Positions 36,371 to 45,119 of a stretch of 64,000 nt of DNA are shown piece after piece. How positions within the stretch are numbered: position 1 is the stretch's first letter; each line of letters begins with the position of its first letter. The notes beneath the pieces were generated by a model, which was not told the origin of the DNA, made no database searches, and saw only the letters and a list, made by a program, of their open reading frames with translations. Both the position numbers and the translations under genes were made by a program. Origin of the DNA: Flavobacterium cupreum (GTDB lineage: Bacteria > Bacteroidota > Bacteroidia > Flavobacteriales > Flavobacteriaceae); contig NZ_QWDM01000019.1 of the NCBI RefSeq assembly GCF_003996965.1, positions 1 through 64,000 on the forward strand, in the 5' to 3' direction.

Positions 36371-39300
36371 TTACCAAATAATTTCGGCCAGAATTTCGTT
36401 TTCTTTGATTTTCCCCAACTGAATTGTTTTTAAAGTTTTGGAAGTTTTTCCGGCTCTGGTCGTATAAATTTCTACCATAACAGTTGCCGGACCGCTTTCG
36501 GTTAATTCCCTTTCGCCAAAATAATTGGTTTTAATCTGATATTTGCCTTTTATGGCATTTCGGATTAAATATTGTTCCGGTCCGTAACCCTGCGTAAAAT
36601 CTTTAGAAAATCGCGCTCCGGCTTGTGTACTTCTGTGTCCGTAAAAACATTCTTCGCCATTAGGTTCAATAATATGCAAATCCAAATCGACATCCATCAG
36701 GTTCCAGTTCATAATAATTCGGATATCAACCGGCATTTTATCCAGGTATTTTTTATCCAGCTTACCCGTTTTCAGATTTTTGTGTTCGATCATCAAACGA
36801 TTAATATCCATAAGAATGATATCTTCTACACCTTCGTATTGTCCGCTCATTTCTCCGTAATAATTCACTTCCAGCGCTTTAATCAATTGATCGAAAGCTT
36901 CCTGGTATTTTCCTGCATCTTCGAGGGCCAAAGCATAATCCCTAAGGCTCTGTGGTTCATGTGCTCTCCATTTTGCAATTTTTCCTGCCGTAAACAAAGC
37001 ATCATCAAAATCCTTCCATTGACGCAACGTGTACGTTAAAGTTTTATAAAGCTGATGATTCTCCAATCCTAAATCGGCAATATTGCTAATGACCTGCAAT
37101 GCTTTTCTGACATCGCCCTGATTGTAAAAAAAGTGTGCCACATCAAAATAAAACGCAGGGTTTCTTTCCTGTGCATTTCTTAATTCAAAATACAATTCAT
37201 ATTGTTTTTCTTTTGGCGCAGAAGCCAAAGCCTTTAAATACAAGCGATCCGGATTCCAGGTTTTAGGTTGATTTTCGATTTCATTTGATTCTGCATATTC
37301 GACGTCTTCATCTTCGACATCTGAATTTTTTTTTGCATCAGAATGGGTTTCGCCCTCACTACTGATTATTTGATCGCTGGATACTGATGGCGTTATTTGA
37401 ACTCCCGCGACTTTACCGGCAAGCGCTACTGGCATACTGGCATTATTAGAAATACTTTCTTGTGAAACCACCTGAGTAGAATACCCAACTGATTTACGTG
37501 CTCTGCTAGTGCCCAATGCCGTTACGACCACTTCTTGCAAGTGTTGTGAACTCTCTCGTAACTGAACCCTGATCTGATTGTTTCTGCCCACATTTACCTG
37601 AGAAGATTCATAGCCAATGAAGCCCACATTCAGATTACTGTTTTCGGGAGCCTGTATCGTAAACTTGCCCTCAAAATCAGTATTCACTCCTCCTCTGTCT
37701 CCATTTATACGAACCACAGCTCCGGGTAACGGCAAGCCCTGAGCATCGACAATAACGCCCGAAATAAATCCGGCCGGTACTCTTGCATTTCTGTTGGAGC
37801 TTACATTTGACACCCTGTTATTCGGTCTTTGAGGATGTCTAACTTTTACCTTTGGCTGCTGTTTTGGAGCGGTATATTTAAGATCTTGCTTCCACCAGGA
37901 ATTTAATGCGGCAAAATAATCTTCAATACTTTCCCAATTATTCTTTTGTGCGGCCAAATTAGTATCCTGTTCCTGTTTCTTCATTCGATCAAATTCGGCA
38001 CGCAATTCTGCAGGCGGTACGATATCGTAAGCGATATAATCGCGGATATCTTCCAGAACAATCAGGGAGGTGTTTTTGGTTATAATTCCGTATTTCTTGC
38101 CCAGAAGTTCGATTTCATCTGCATTTTTCTCATATTGCAAATCGAGATTGGCTATTTTTTTCTGGGCCCAGAGTTTTTCAATATTGACATCTGCTGTATT
38201 TTGAGCAACAGCATCCAGAGAGATTTTTCGCTCCACAACCACAGTATTGTTATAACCAAACAACAAGGTGATTTCACTTTTCGGATTGAGGGAAATCCCC
38301 GAAAAACTAAAACTCCCCGAAACCGAAGTACCTTTCATTGGAAATAAATCCGTGATGGTGTAATTTTCCTTTATTCCTAAAAATTTCAAATTATTGTTTA
38401 CCAGCTTATCTAAAGCATTTGTCCCATCCAATTGATTCAGATTGATAAAATTACCGCCGGTTTTCATGGCAGCAAAATTCAGGAAAGCAAAGTCTGAAGA
38501 AACGGAAGAGGTAATCGTATACATTGGAATGCTTGTTTTCGGCAAAACATTTTCGCTTAAAGAAGATAATCCATCCGAAAAAAACAAAAATTCATCATGG
38601 ACTGGAAAATTTATTTGCGAAAAACGAGTACCGCCATCATATTTTGTGTTTTGCAAAACGGATTTTAATTCAGCCCAATTACCCTCTGAAATCACAAATT
38701 CTTTTTGTTTTTCGAACGTATAATTTAAAAAATATAAAGTTACTTTAGTGTTTTTTATTTTTTGAAAATAGGCATCCAGTAAATTCAATTCCTTTTTTAA
38801 ATCGCGTGTTTTACAGCTCAAAGAATTATCCCAGATTAAACCAATTGAAGCTGGCGCTTTTTTAGCAATTTTATTTCCTTCTACAAACGTATTTCCGTAA
38901 AAATAATATTGCCCTCCCAAATTCTGCATCAGTACACTTGGTGCATTTTCCTGAATCGGAATGTTAAAAACTAATTTTTCGGAAGGCTGATAATTTTCTT
39001 TTTTCAGTGACGTCTGAAAAGACTGATTCCATTTTGAAAAAACAAGTTGTTCCCCTGAATTTTCATTAATGGTCGGTGAAGCTTCAGTTCCCAATACCGA
39101 AACATTGATTTCAAACTTATCCAGCTTTTTCGGATAACGGCTCACCAGCTGATACGCCAGATTATTTTTATCGAAAGCAGAAAGTTCTTCTTCGTAGCCA
39201 ATAATAACGATTCGTTCGCCATTTGGCATTAAGGGATAAATTCTCGTTCTAAAATTATTTCCATCTACCTTTTCCAACAATCCCGGATCCACACGACGAT

Positions 39301-39673
39301 GTTCGATAGCTTCGAAAACCTGTTTTCCTTTGTTTTTATTTACCGGAACGGCTTCACGCATTTTCCCCTTGATATCAATTGCATATCTGGAAACCGAAAC
39401 ATTTTCCGGCAACGGAAAAATAAGCTCCGCCTCCATCTGACGGCTCCCCGCATTAAAAAAATGCATCTCAGCAGTAGTGTAAGCAATATTCCCAACCACT
39501 TTTACATTGACAATAAGCTGACTCATTCTGACGCTTTCCGCCGCATCACCTTTTACAGTCAATTCAGGGCTCTGTGCAAAAGTTTTTGTTCCTGCGAACA
39601 ATAAAACAAAAAGGAATACTTTCAGGATTCCCTGAAAAATTTCCGGCTTAGAAAAACAGATTTTCGATTTCAT
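36371..39673 (-). CDS. Exported mosaic protein: VIT, VWA, carboxypeptidase-regulatory-like, SusC-plug fragment, TPR and DUF2135
   Basis: 1100 residues with signal peptide (about 1-34). Domain order: VIT (about 40-165), VWA-like (about 275-430) with intact MIDAS D282-N-S284-L-S286, T349 and D367; carboxypeptidase-regulatory-like beta domain (about 635-706); a short segment 713-760 that reads like the start of a SusC/TonB-receptor plug (EVVVTALGTSRARKSVGYST, ALAGKVAGVQIT) and stops there; TPR units (about 805-960); DUF2135 (about 985-1097). Likely a metal-dependent adhesion or scaffold protein exposed to the periplasm or surface. Monocistronic. Confidence 0.82.
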   Translation of the reverse strand: MKSKICFSKPEIFQGILKVFLFVLLFAGTKTFAQSPELTVKGDAAESVRMSQLIVNVKVVGNIAYTTAEMHFFNAGSRQMEAELIFPLPENVSVSRYAIDIKGKMREAVPVNKNKGKQVFEAIEHRRVDPGLLEKVDGNNFRTRIYPLMPNGERIVIIGYEEELSAFDKNNLAYQLVSRYPKKLDKFEINVSVLGTEASPTINENSGEQLVFSKWNQSFQTSLKKENYQPSEKLVFNIPIQENAPSVLMQNLGGQYYFYGNTFVEGNKIAKKAPASIGLIWDNSLSCKTRDLKKELNLLDAYFQKIKNTKVTLYFLNYTFEKQKEFVISEGNWAELKSVLQNTKYDGGTRFSQINFPVHDEFLFFSDGLSSLSENVLPKTSIPMYTITSSVSSDFAFLNFAAMKTGGNFINLNQLDGTNALDKLVNNNLKFLGIKENYTITDLFPMKGTSVSGSFSFSGISLNPKSEITLLFGYNNTVVVERKISLDAVAQNTADVNIEKLWAQKKIANLDLQYEKNADEIELLGKKYGIITKNTSLIVLEDIRDYIAYDIVPPAELRAEFDRMKKQEQDTNLAAQKNNWESIEDYFAALNSWWKQDLKYTAPKQQPKVKVRHPQRPNNRVSNVSSNRNARVPAGFISGVIVDAQGLPLPGAVVRINGDRGGVNTDFEGKFTIQAPENSNLNVGFIGYESSQVNVGRNNQIRVQLRESSQHLQEVVVTALGTSRARKSVGYSTQVVSQESISNNASMPVALAGKVAGVQITPSVSSDQIISSEGETHSDAKKNSDVEDEDVEYAESNEIENQPKTWNPDRLYLKALASAPKEKQYELYFELRNAQERNPAFYFDVAHFFYNQGDVRKALQVISNIADLGLENHQLYKTLTYTLRQWKDFDDALFTAGKIAKWRAHEPQSLRDYALALEDAGKYQEAFDQLIKALEVNYYGEMSGQYEGVEDIILMDINRLMIEHKNLKTGKLDKKYLDKMPVDIRIIMNWNLMDVDLDLHIIEPNGEECFYGHRSTQAGARFSKDFTQGYGPEQYLIRNAIKGKYQIKTNYFGERELTESGPATVMVEIYTTRAGKTSKTLKTIQLGKIKENEILAEIIW

Positions 39674-40087
39674 AACGCGATAGTTAAGTTTGTATATAAC
39701 TATAGAGTCTATAAAATCTAAAAAGGTTGGAATAGATTATAAAAAAAATTAAACCATATATGGTATATAAGAAAATATTAGTTCAGAATTGAAATTAAAA
39801 ACCTTGAAAAACATAGGCCAAGGTTTTAACCTTGAGGACAAAGATTCGCGATTCAAAAAGATTGCGAACATCGATTGAATCCCAAGGTTAAAACCTTGGG
39901 TTATGTTTATATAGAAAATTCTATTTAACCTTCTATAACCTATATCCTTTAAAACCAAAAAAAATCCCCAAAGCCTTACAGCAATGGAGATTTCAAAAAT
40001 TTTACCACATAGGTGATATAAGAACATTTATATGAAAAGTTTGCAAAACAAAAATAAACTTATATCACTTGTAGGATTTAAAAGAAA
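39674..40087. repeat. Spacer built of nested inverted repeats (24-mer family, pairs 2 and 3)
   Basis: 414 bases without a credible gene. Element 1: a 24-mer family member at 39753-39776 (ACCATATATGGTATATAAGA...) with an inverse relative near 39926-39949; inside it a larger inverted pair whose arms, 39810-39836 and 39881-39907, are themselves palindromic (CCAAGGTTTTAACCTTG and CCCAAGGTTAAAACCTTGGG). Element 2: a 24-mer at 40004-40027 facing an inverse copy at about 40054-40077. Such arms could fold as a multi-branched RNA or cruciform DNA. Confidence 0.65.
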
Positions 40088-41170
40088 TTAGGCGTTGAAA
40101 ATTTTTTCCTGGTGTCCAATACTTTCCTGGTGAATGGCTTTGAACATTCTCAAAACAAACTCTTCCGTAAGTCCTTTTTTCTCCCCTTCCAAAATCATTT
40201 TCCCTAAGATTTCATTCCAACGATTGTTTTGAAGAATGGCAACGTTGGCATCTTTTTTCACCTGACCAATTTCGTCAGCTACTTTCATACGTTTTCCTAA
40301 TAACTCTAGTAAGTTAGCATCCAAAACATCGATGTTAGCTCTTAGTTTCGTCATTTTAGAAGTGTACTGATCTGTTGTATCATCCGTTTTTCTGATCGTC
40401 AGATCTTTGATGATTTGTTTAAGGGCATCCGGAGTAACTTGTTGCGCTGCATCAGACCAGGCGTTGTCCGGATCGTAATGTGTTTCGATGATCATACCAT
40501 CGTAATTCAAATCCAAAGCTTCCTGCGTTACTTCGAAAATCATTTTACGATCTCCTGTAATGTGAGAAGGATCGATGATTAATGGTAAATCAGGGAATTT
40601 ATTCTGCAATTCGATTGCAATCTGCCATTCCGGGATATTTCTGTATTTTGTTTTTTCGTACGTAGAGAAACCTCTGTGAATAACTCCTAATTTCTCGATT
40701 CCGGCCATGTGTAAACGTTCTACACCACCTAACCATAAAGCCAAATCCGGGTTTACAGGGTTTTTAACCAAAACAATTTTATCTGTTCCTTTCAAAGTAT
40801 CCGCAATTTCCTGAACTGCGAATGGATTTGCAGTAGTACGGGCACCAACCCATAAAACGTCGATATCATGCTCTAAAGCCAGTTTACAGTGTGCTGCAGT
40901 TGCAACTTCAGTACCCATTAATAAACCAGTTTCTTTTTTAGCTTTTTGTAACCATTTCAATCCAATTTCCCCAACACCTTCAAATCCTCCCGGACGCGTT
41001 CTTGGTTTCCATATTCCGGCTCTGAACACACTTACTTTTGAATCTTTCAACTCATGAGCGATTTTCAAAACCTGATCTTCTGTTTCTGCACTACATGGTC
41101 CGGCTATCACAAGTGGGTGATTTAAATTGAAATCCTCTAACCACTTTCTCATTTCTTTCTTATTTTCCAT
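40088..41170 (-). CDS. aroF: Bifunctional DAHP synthase / chorismate mutase
   Basis: 360 residues. Residues about 1-265 are a type I-beta 3-deoxy-D-arabino-heptulosonate 7-phosphate synthase (VIAGPCSAETEDQV, RAGIWKPRTRPGGFEGVG, DPSHITGDR). Residues about 275-355 form an AroQ-type chorismate mutase (LRANIDVLDANLLELLGKRM). The fusion lets chorismate or prephenate control the first step of the pathway. It is 13 bases after tyrA and is the last gene of the aromatic unit. The gene symbol follows the DAHP synthase part; some annotations use aroA or pheA for this fusion. Confidence 0.93.
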   Translation of the reverse strand: MENKKEMRKWLEDFNLNHPLVIAGPCSAETEDQVLKIAHELKDSKVSVFRAGIWKPRTRPGGFEGVGEIGLKWLQKAKKETGLLMGTEVATAAHCKLALEHDIDVLWVGARTTANPFAVQEIADTLKGTDKIVLVKNPVNPDLALWLGGVERLHMAGIEKLGVIHRGFSTYEKTKYRNIPEWQIAIELQNKFPDLPLIIDPSHITGDRKMIFEVTQEALDLNYDGMIIETHYDPDNAWSDAAQQVTPDALKQIIKDLTIRKTDDTTDQYTSKMTKLRANIDVLDANLLELLGKRMKVADEIGQVKKDANVAILQNNRWNEILGKMILEGEKKGLTEEFVLRMFKAIHQESIGHQEKIFNA

Positions 41171-41183
41171 CTTTTTTTTTAGT

Positions 41184-42041
41184 TTATTTTTTAATTGTTA
41201 ATCCGTTTAATATCTCTTTAATTTTATTCGTGCTTTCCATTTCTTCAAAAATGGCATTGTAATTTTCTTCTTTTAACAAATCCCTAAACCGACTGAGGTT
41301 TGAAATATATTCTTCTAAGGTTTCAATGACATGTTCTTTGTTTTGCTTAAAAATCGGTGTCCACATGGCTGGCGAACTTTTTGCTAAACGAACCGTACTT
41401 TCGAAACCACTTCCCGCCATATCAAAAATATCCTGTTCGTCTTTTTCCTTATTCATCACCGTTTTTCCGAGCATAAAGGAACTAATGTGCGACAAATGCG
41501 AAACGTAAGCAATGTGTTTATCGTGTGAAGTCGGATCCATATATCGAATCCGCATTCCGATTTCGCTAAAAAGCTTCAATGCCTTTTCCTGCAATTTGAA
41601 AGTGGTTTTTTCCACCTCACAAATAATATTTGTTTTCCCCTGAAACAATCCTTTTATCGCCGCCGATGGTCCGGAAAATTCTGTTCCTGCAATAGGATGC
41701 GTTGCGATAAAGTTTCTTCTTTTCGGGTGACCGGCAACTGCATCACAAATCGGTTTTTTAGTAGATCCCACTTCAAAAACAATGGTTTGATCACCAACCG
41801 AATCCAGTACTTTTGGCAGAATCGTCAGGGCAACATCTACAGGAACCGAAACAATCACAAAATCAGCTTCAGCCAATTCTTCGAAGCTTCCCGCCTGGTC
41901 AATAACACCCAAATCAATTGCTTCCTGCAAGTGCTTTTCGTTACTGTCTATTCCAAAAATAGTCGCGTCCGGATGTTTTTCTTTGATGTCCAGCACCATC
42001 GAGCCCCCTATTAACCCTATTCCTATTACGTATACTTTCAT
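41184..42041 (-). CDS. tyrA: Prephenate dehydrogenase
   Basis: 285 residues. NAD(P)-dependent oxidative decarboxylation of prephenate to 4-hydroxyphenylpyruvate. The Rossmann motif VIGIGLIGGSMVLDI opens the protein; THPIAGTEFSGPSAAIKGLF near residues 115-135 and DKHIAYVSHLSHI near residue 172 are the conserved prephenate-binding segments. The upstream spacer to the aminotransferase gene (250 bases) is filled by repeats, so a fresh promoter or a long leader is possible. Confidence 0.93.
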   Translation of the reverse strand: MKVYVIGIGLIGGSMVLDIKEKHPDATIFGIDSNEKHLQEAIDLGVIDQAGSFEELAEADFVIVSVPVDVALTILPKVLDSVGDQTIVFEVGSTKKPICDAVAGHPKRRNFIATHPIAGTEFSGPSAAIKGLFQGKTNIICEVEKTTFKLQEKALKLFSEIGMRIRYMDPTSHDKHIAYVSHLSHISSFMLGKTVMNKEKDEQDIFDMAGSGFESTVRLAKSSPAMWTPIFKQNKEHVIETLEEYISNLSRFRDLLKEENYNAIFEEMESTNKIKEILNGLTIKK

Positions 42042-42054
42042 ATTTATTTTTATT

Positions 42055-42140
42055 AGAAGCTAATTCCTGCTATCCGCTATATCTTTTCCGCCGAACCCCG
42101 GCACAAAAGGATGCCGCTTCTATCAGGGCTACGGCTTCTC
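42055..42140 (-). repeat. Dispersed stem-loop repeat, copy C
   Basis: Reads on the minus strand as the same element as 51-136: GCCCTGATAGAAGCGGCATC then CCTTTTGTG and GATATAGCGGATAGCAGGAA. Inner inverted pairing around CCGAACCCCGG is imperfect. Located in the spacer between tyrA and the aminotransferase gene. Confidence 0.65.
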
Positions 42141-42175
42141 GTTTTTTCCAAGACCTTTTTGATTTAAGTGCCACC

Positions 42176-42227
42176 CTGAGCGAAGTCGAAGGCTTATAAA
42201 ACCAGAACGGGCTTCGACTTCGCTCAG
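42176..42227. repeat. CTGAGCGAAGTCGAAGG inverted repeat, copy 1
   Basis: CTGAGCGAAGTCGAAGG (42176-42192) faces GCTTCGACTTCGCTCAG (42211-42227), forming a near-perfect 16-base stem with an 18-base loop; GCCTGACA follows. A second copy at 43516-43568 lies on the other side of the aminotransferase gene. This motif is a well-known dispersed sequence in Bacteroidota genomes. Confidence 0.75.
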
Positions 42228-42249
42228 CCTGACAGTCTATATCAAAAAT

Positions 42250-42293
42250 CTTTATTCTCTATTCTTTATTCTTTATTCTTTATTCTTTATTCT
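42250..42293. repeat. TCTTTAT heptamer tandem at the aminotransferase stop
   Basis: About five units of TCTTTAT run directly up to the minus-strand stop codon of the aminotransferase gene. A degenerate counterpart lies at 45471-45513, directly after the nrdA stop. Confidence 0.7.
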
Positions 42294-43437
42294 AAAACCT
42301 ATCTATCGCTTCCTCTACTTTTTCTTCTTTCACACACAACGAGAATCTGATGTATCCTTCACCATTGCTTCCGAAGATTGTTCCCGGTGTGATAAAAATA
42401 TGTTTCTCGTATAATATTTCGTCAATGAACTTTTCTGCTGAAGCTATTCCTTCCGGCAATTTCGCCCAGACAAAAAGTCCAACTCCTTCTTTATACACTT
42501 CGCAGCCTAATTTTTCAGCTAATTTTTCTGTCAATTCTCTGCGGCGTCTGTAAATTTTGTTTTGGTCTTCGAACCAGGATTTATCACAATTCAAAGCCGC
42601 GATTGCGCCTTTCTGAATTCCGTAGAACATACCGCTGTCCATGTTGCTTTTTACTTTCAGGACTGCATCGATAATTTCAGGATTCCCTAAAACCATTCCG
42701 ACTCTCCAGCCGGCCATGTTGAATGTTTTGCTTAATGAATTCAGTTCTAAAGCCACTTCTTTCGCTCCTTCCACCTGCAATAAACTCATTGGATTGTCAT
42801 TCAGGACAAAACTATACGGATTATCATTTACGAGTAATATGTTGTGTTTTTTAGCAAAGGCAACCAATTTTTCAAATAACGCTAAACTTCCTCGGGCTCC
42901 TGTTGGCATGTGGGGATAACCGAGCCACATGATTTTTACTTTCGAAAGATCCAGTTTTTCCAAAGCTTCGAAATCCGGTTCCCAGGCATTGGCTTCTTTC
43001 AGATCATAATAAACCGGAACCGCTCCTACCAGATTGGTTACCGAAGTATACGTCGGATAACCCGGATTCGGAATTAAAACATGATCACCTTCATTCAAAA
43101 ATGCCAGTGAAATATGCATAATTCCTTCTTTCGAACCCATCAGAGGCAAAATTTCATTATTCGGATTCAACACAACACCAAACTGATCCTGATAAAAATC
43201 GGCCATTCCTTTTCTCAATTCCGGCAATCCCTGATAGCTCTGATACCCATGCCCGTTTTCATCCAGAATTGCCGCAGCTACTGCTTCAATTACTGCTTTT
43301 GACGGACTCAAATCAGGGCTTCCGATTCCCATATTGATGATCGATTTTCCTTCAGACTGCAGCTGACGCACTTCTCTCAATTTCGAGGAGAAGTAGTATT
43401 CTTCAACTGTATCTAATCTTTTTGCTGTTGTAATCAT
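42292..43437 (-). CDS. PLP-dependent aminotransferase of the aromatic operon
   Basis: 381 residues, class I/II aminotransferase. PLP lysine in NSLSKTFNMAGWRVG near residue 234, Asn/Asp/Tyr landmarks in PNPGYPTYTS and NDNPYSFVLND. Placed between pheA and tyrA it most likely makes phenylalanine/tyrosine from the keto acids or aminates prephenate; a general aspartate or LL-diaminopimelate aminotransferase activity is the alternative. The gene is bracketed on both sides by CTGAGCGAAGTCGAAGG repeats. Confidence 0.85.
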   Translation of the reverse strand: MITTAKRLDTVEEYYFSSKLREVRQLQSEGKSIINMGIGSPDLSPSKAVIEAVAAAILDENGHGYQSYQGLPELRKGMADFYQDQFGVVLNPNNEILPLMGSKEGIMHISLAFLNEGDHVLIPNPGYPTYTSVTNLVGAVPVYYDLKEANAWEPDFEALEKLDLSKVKIMWLGYPHMPTGARGSLALFEKLVAFAKKHNILLVNDNPYSFVLNDNPMSLLQVEGAKEVALELNSLSKTFNMAGWRVGMVLGNPEIIDAVLKVKSNMDSGMFYGIQKGAIAALNCDKSWFEDQNKIYRRRRELTEKLAEKLGCEVYKEGVGLFVWAKLPEGIASAEKFIDEILYEKHIFITPGTIFGSNGEGYIRFSLCVKEEKVEEAIDRF

Positions 43438-43515
43438 TTGTATTTTTTATTAAAAATGCTTTAGGCTTTAGTCCGTATGCTGTATGCTTTTTTTTACTTT
43501 TAAACTTCTTTCATC

Positions 43516-43568
43516 CTCAGCGAAGTCGAAGGTTTTTGAAAACTAACGGGGGCTTCGACTTCGCTCAG
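43516..43568. repeat. CTGAGCGAAGTCGAAGG inverted repeat, copy 2
   Basis: CTCAGCGAAGTCGAAGG (43516-43532) faces CTTCGACTTCGCTCAG (43553-43568), then GCCTGACAATCAT. Same orientation as copy 1, about 1.34 kb away, between pheA and the aminotransferase gene. Confidence 0.75.
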
Positions 43569-43628
43569 CCTGACAATCATTATTTTAAACCTTTGGAATT
43601 TGGAATTTCAAAAAATTGGAATTTCACT

Positions 43629-44456
43629 TTACGGCTTTGTATTTTTATATTCTCCCAGAACTTTTAAATATTCTGCCATAATATTCAGTAATGCTTTGGC
43701 TTTTGCAAAGTCTTCGTATTTCTCGAATGTCACATCTACGAAAAACGAATATTTCCAGGGAGTCTCAATTTTTGGAAGCGACTGGATTTTTGTTAAATTC
43801 AGTTTACAATCGCTCATTACATTGAGAACTGCCGCTAAACTTCCTCTTTTATGGTCCAGTTCAAACTTGATGGAAGCCCTGTTGATTTCGTTTTCAGGCA
43901 AAAATGAATTCTGTTTTTTAATAATCACGAAACGCGTCATGTTATTTTTGATCGTTTGAATTTCCGGTGCCAGAATTTCCAGATCATACATTTCAGAAGC
44001 CGTTTTACTCGCAATGGCAGCAATTCCGGTTAACTGTTTCTCCTGAATTCTTCTGGCGGTTTCGGCGGTATCTTTATCTTCAACCAATTTGATGTTCGGA
44101 TATTTTTTTAAGAAATCCATACATTGCAACAGTGCCATCGGGTGCGAATGAACTTCTTTTATATCCTCTATTTTTTGGCCTTTCAATGCCATTAAATTTT
44201 GGTGAATGCTCAGGTAATGTTCTCCGATAATGTGCAGATTATTCTTGTCGATCAACGCATAATTCGGGATAATTGGCCCTGCAATCGAATTTTCAATTGC
44301 CATAACGGCCTGATCCGATTTTCCGGAAAGCAGGCTGTCAATTAATTCTTCAAAAGACAAACACTCATCAATAGCCACATTTTCAGAGAAATACTCCTTT
44401 ACGACCTGATGGTGGAAAGAACCTTTTATACCTTGTATTGCAATTTTCGTTGTCAT
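43629..44456 (-). CDS. pheA: Prephenate dehydratase
   Basis: 275 residues. Catalytic domain about 1-180: IQGIKGSFHHQVVKEYF at the start, AIENSIAGPIIPNYALI near residues 55-71 and the NNMTRFVIIKK (TRF) motif near residue 170-180. A C-terminal ACT domain (about 195-270, KFELDHKRGSLAAVLNVMSD, IESLP-like IQSLPKIETPWKYSFFVDV) gives phenylalanine feedback. First gene of the aromatic unit. Confidence 0.94.
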   Translation of the reverse strand: MTTKIAIQGIKGSFHHQVVKEYFSENVAIDECLSFEELIDSLLSGKSDQAVMAIENSIAGPIIPNYALIDKNNLHIIGEHYLSIHQNLMALKGQKIEDIKEVHSHPMALLQCMDFLKKYPNIKLVEDKDTAETARRIQEKQLTGIAAIASKTASEMYDLEILAPEIQTIKNNMTRFVIIKKQNSFLPENEINRASIKFELDHKRGSLAAVLNVMSDCKLNLTKIQSLPKIETPWKYSFFVDVTFEKYEDFAKAKALLNIMAEYLKVLGEYKNTKP

Positions 44457-44820
44457 ATATTCAAAAAAAAATCCTGATTTTCATCAGGATTGTATATTAG
44501 TTTTATTTGTCTTTTTTAATTTTCTCAAATAACCATAGCACAATCCCTACTTCTACTAAAGAAGAAATAAAAAGAGTTGCTAAAATAAAAACGGTTATTA
44601 GACATTTTGTTTGTGTTTTTCAATAAATTCTCTGCGAATGTATAAATTATTTTCACTGCACCAAAAAAAATATTGCATTTTATGAAACAAAAAAGGATTT
44701 CTTAACAAATTACCTGCCTTTTGTAAGATATTTAAATAAATAGCCCCTAAAATGCGATTTAGACAATTGGTTTTGAAGGAGCTGCTTAGATTCTGAGGCA
44801 CTAAGGTTATCAGAGCCTAA
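44457..44820. other. Spacer with a terminator and a possible broken small membrane ORF
   Basis: 364 bases. Minus-strand terminator at 44461-44491. Just upstream a frame (stop at 44503-44505) encodes ILATLFISSLVEVGIVLW followed by a lysine-rich tail, a single membrane helix, but has no start codon unless one T is removed from a TTTTT run. The rest is unassigned. Confidence 0.4.
44461..44491 (-). terminator. Terminator upstream of pheA
   Basis: Stem AATCCTGAT / ATCAGGATT with a 4-base loop; the minus strand continues into eight T. It ends just before the pheA start, so it terminates whatever is transcribed from the region above 44500. Confidence 0.8.
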
Positions 44821-45119
44821 CTATATGCTTACTCTTTTGGACCAATTTTTAGGAGAGCGGGAAGTATGAAAAACACCGTAGATTATTATTTCATCTTTTT
44901 CAAATTGATAATGAATACCATATGGAAATCTTGCGATGAAGCTAATCTTTATCTTTTTATATTTCTTTTGAAAGGAATCTGGATTTCTTGATATTTCTTC
45001 TATTCCTGCTTCCAGACAAAGTTCAAAATCATAAGAAAGCCCTAGTCTTTGCTCTTCATACCAAATAACTATTTCCTAATATCATATAAAGCTTCCTTTA
45101 GAAAATGAATTTTAGGCAT
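44821..45119 (-). pseudogene. ParE/RelE-type toxin with a one-base frameshift
   Basis: Its ATG (45119-45117) overlaps the antitoxin stop (TAATG). The first frame reads MPKIHFLKEALYDIR then meets TAG. One frame over, the sequence continues EIVIWYEEQRLGLSYDFELC through FIARFPYGIHYQFEKDEIII to HTSRSPKNWSKRV and TAG at 44821, the full ParE/RelE-type toxin fold. Joining the two needs one extra base near 45075-45077 (AGG-GAA instead of AGGAA). About 99 residues if repaired. No slippery heptamer is evident. Confidence 0.85.

Noticed and set aside
36572..37039. 155-residue plus-strand frame opposite the VIT/VWA gene
   Set aside because: Antisense shadow of a strongly supported coding region; no start context or domain.
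39749..40027. 92-residue minus-strand frame
   Set aside because: It lies entirely inside nested inverted repeats, and its codons follow the palindromes rather than a protein pattern.
44598..44801. 67-residue minus-strand frame
   Set aside because: No recognisable domain, odd composition; the frame may hold remnants but not a supported gene.
45060..45090. Programmed ribosomal frameshift in the toxin
   Set aside because: No slippery heptamer or downstream stem that would support it; a simple one-base deletion is more likely.
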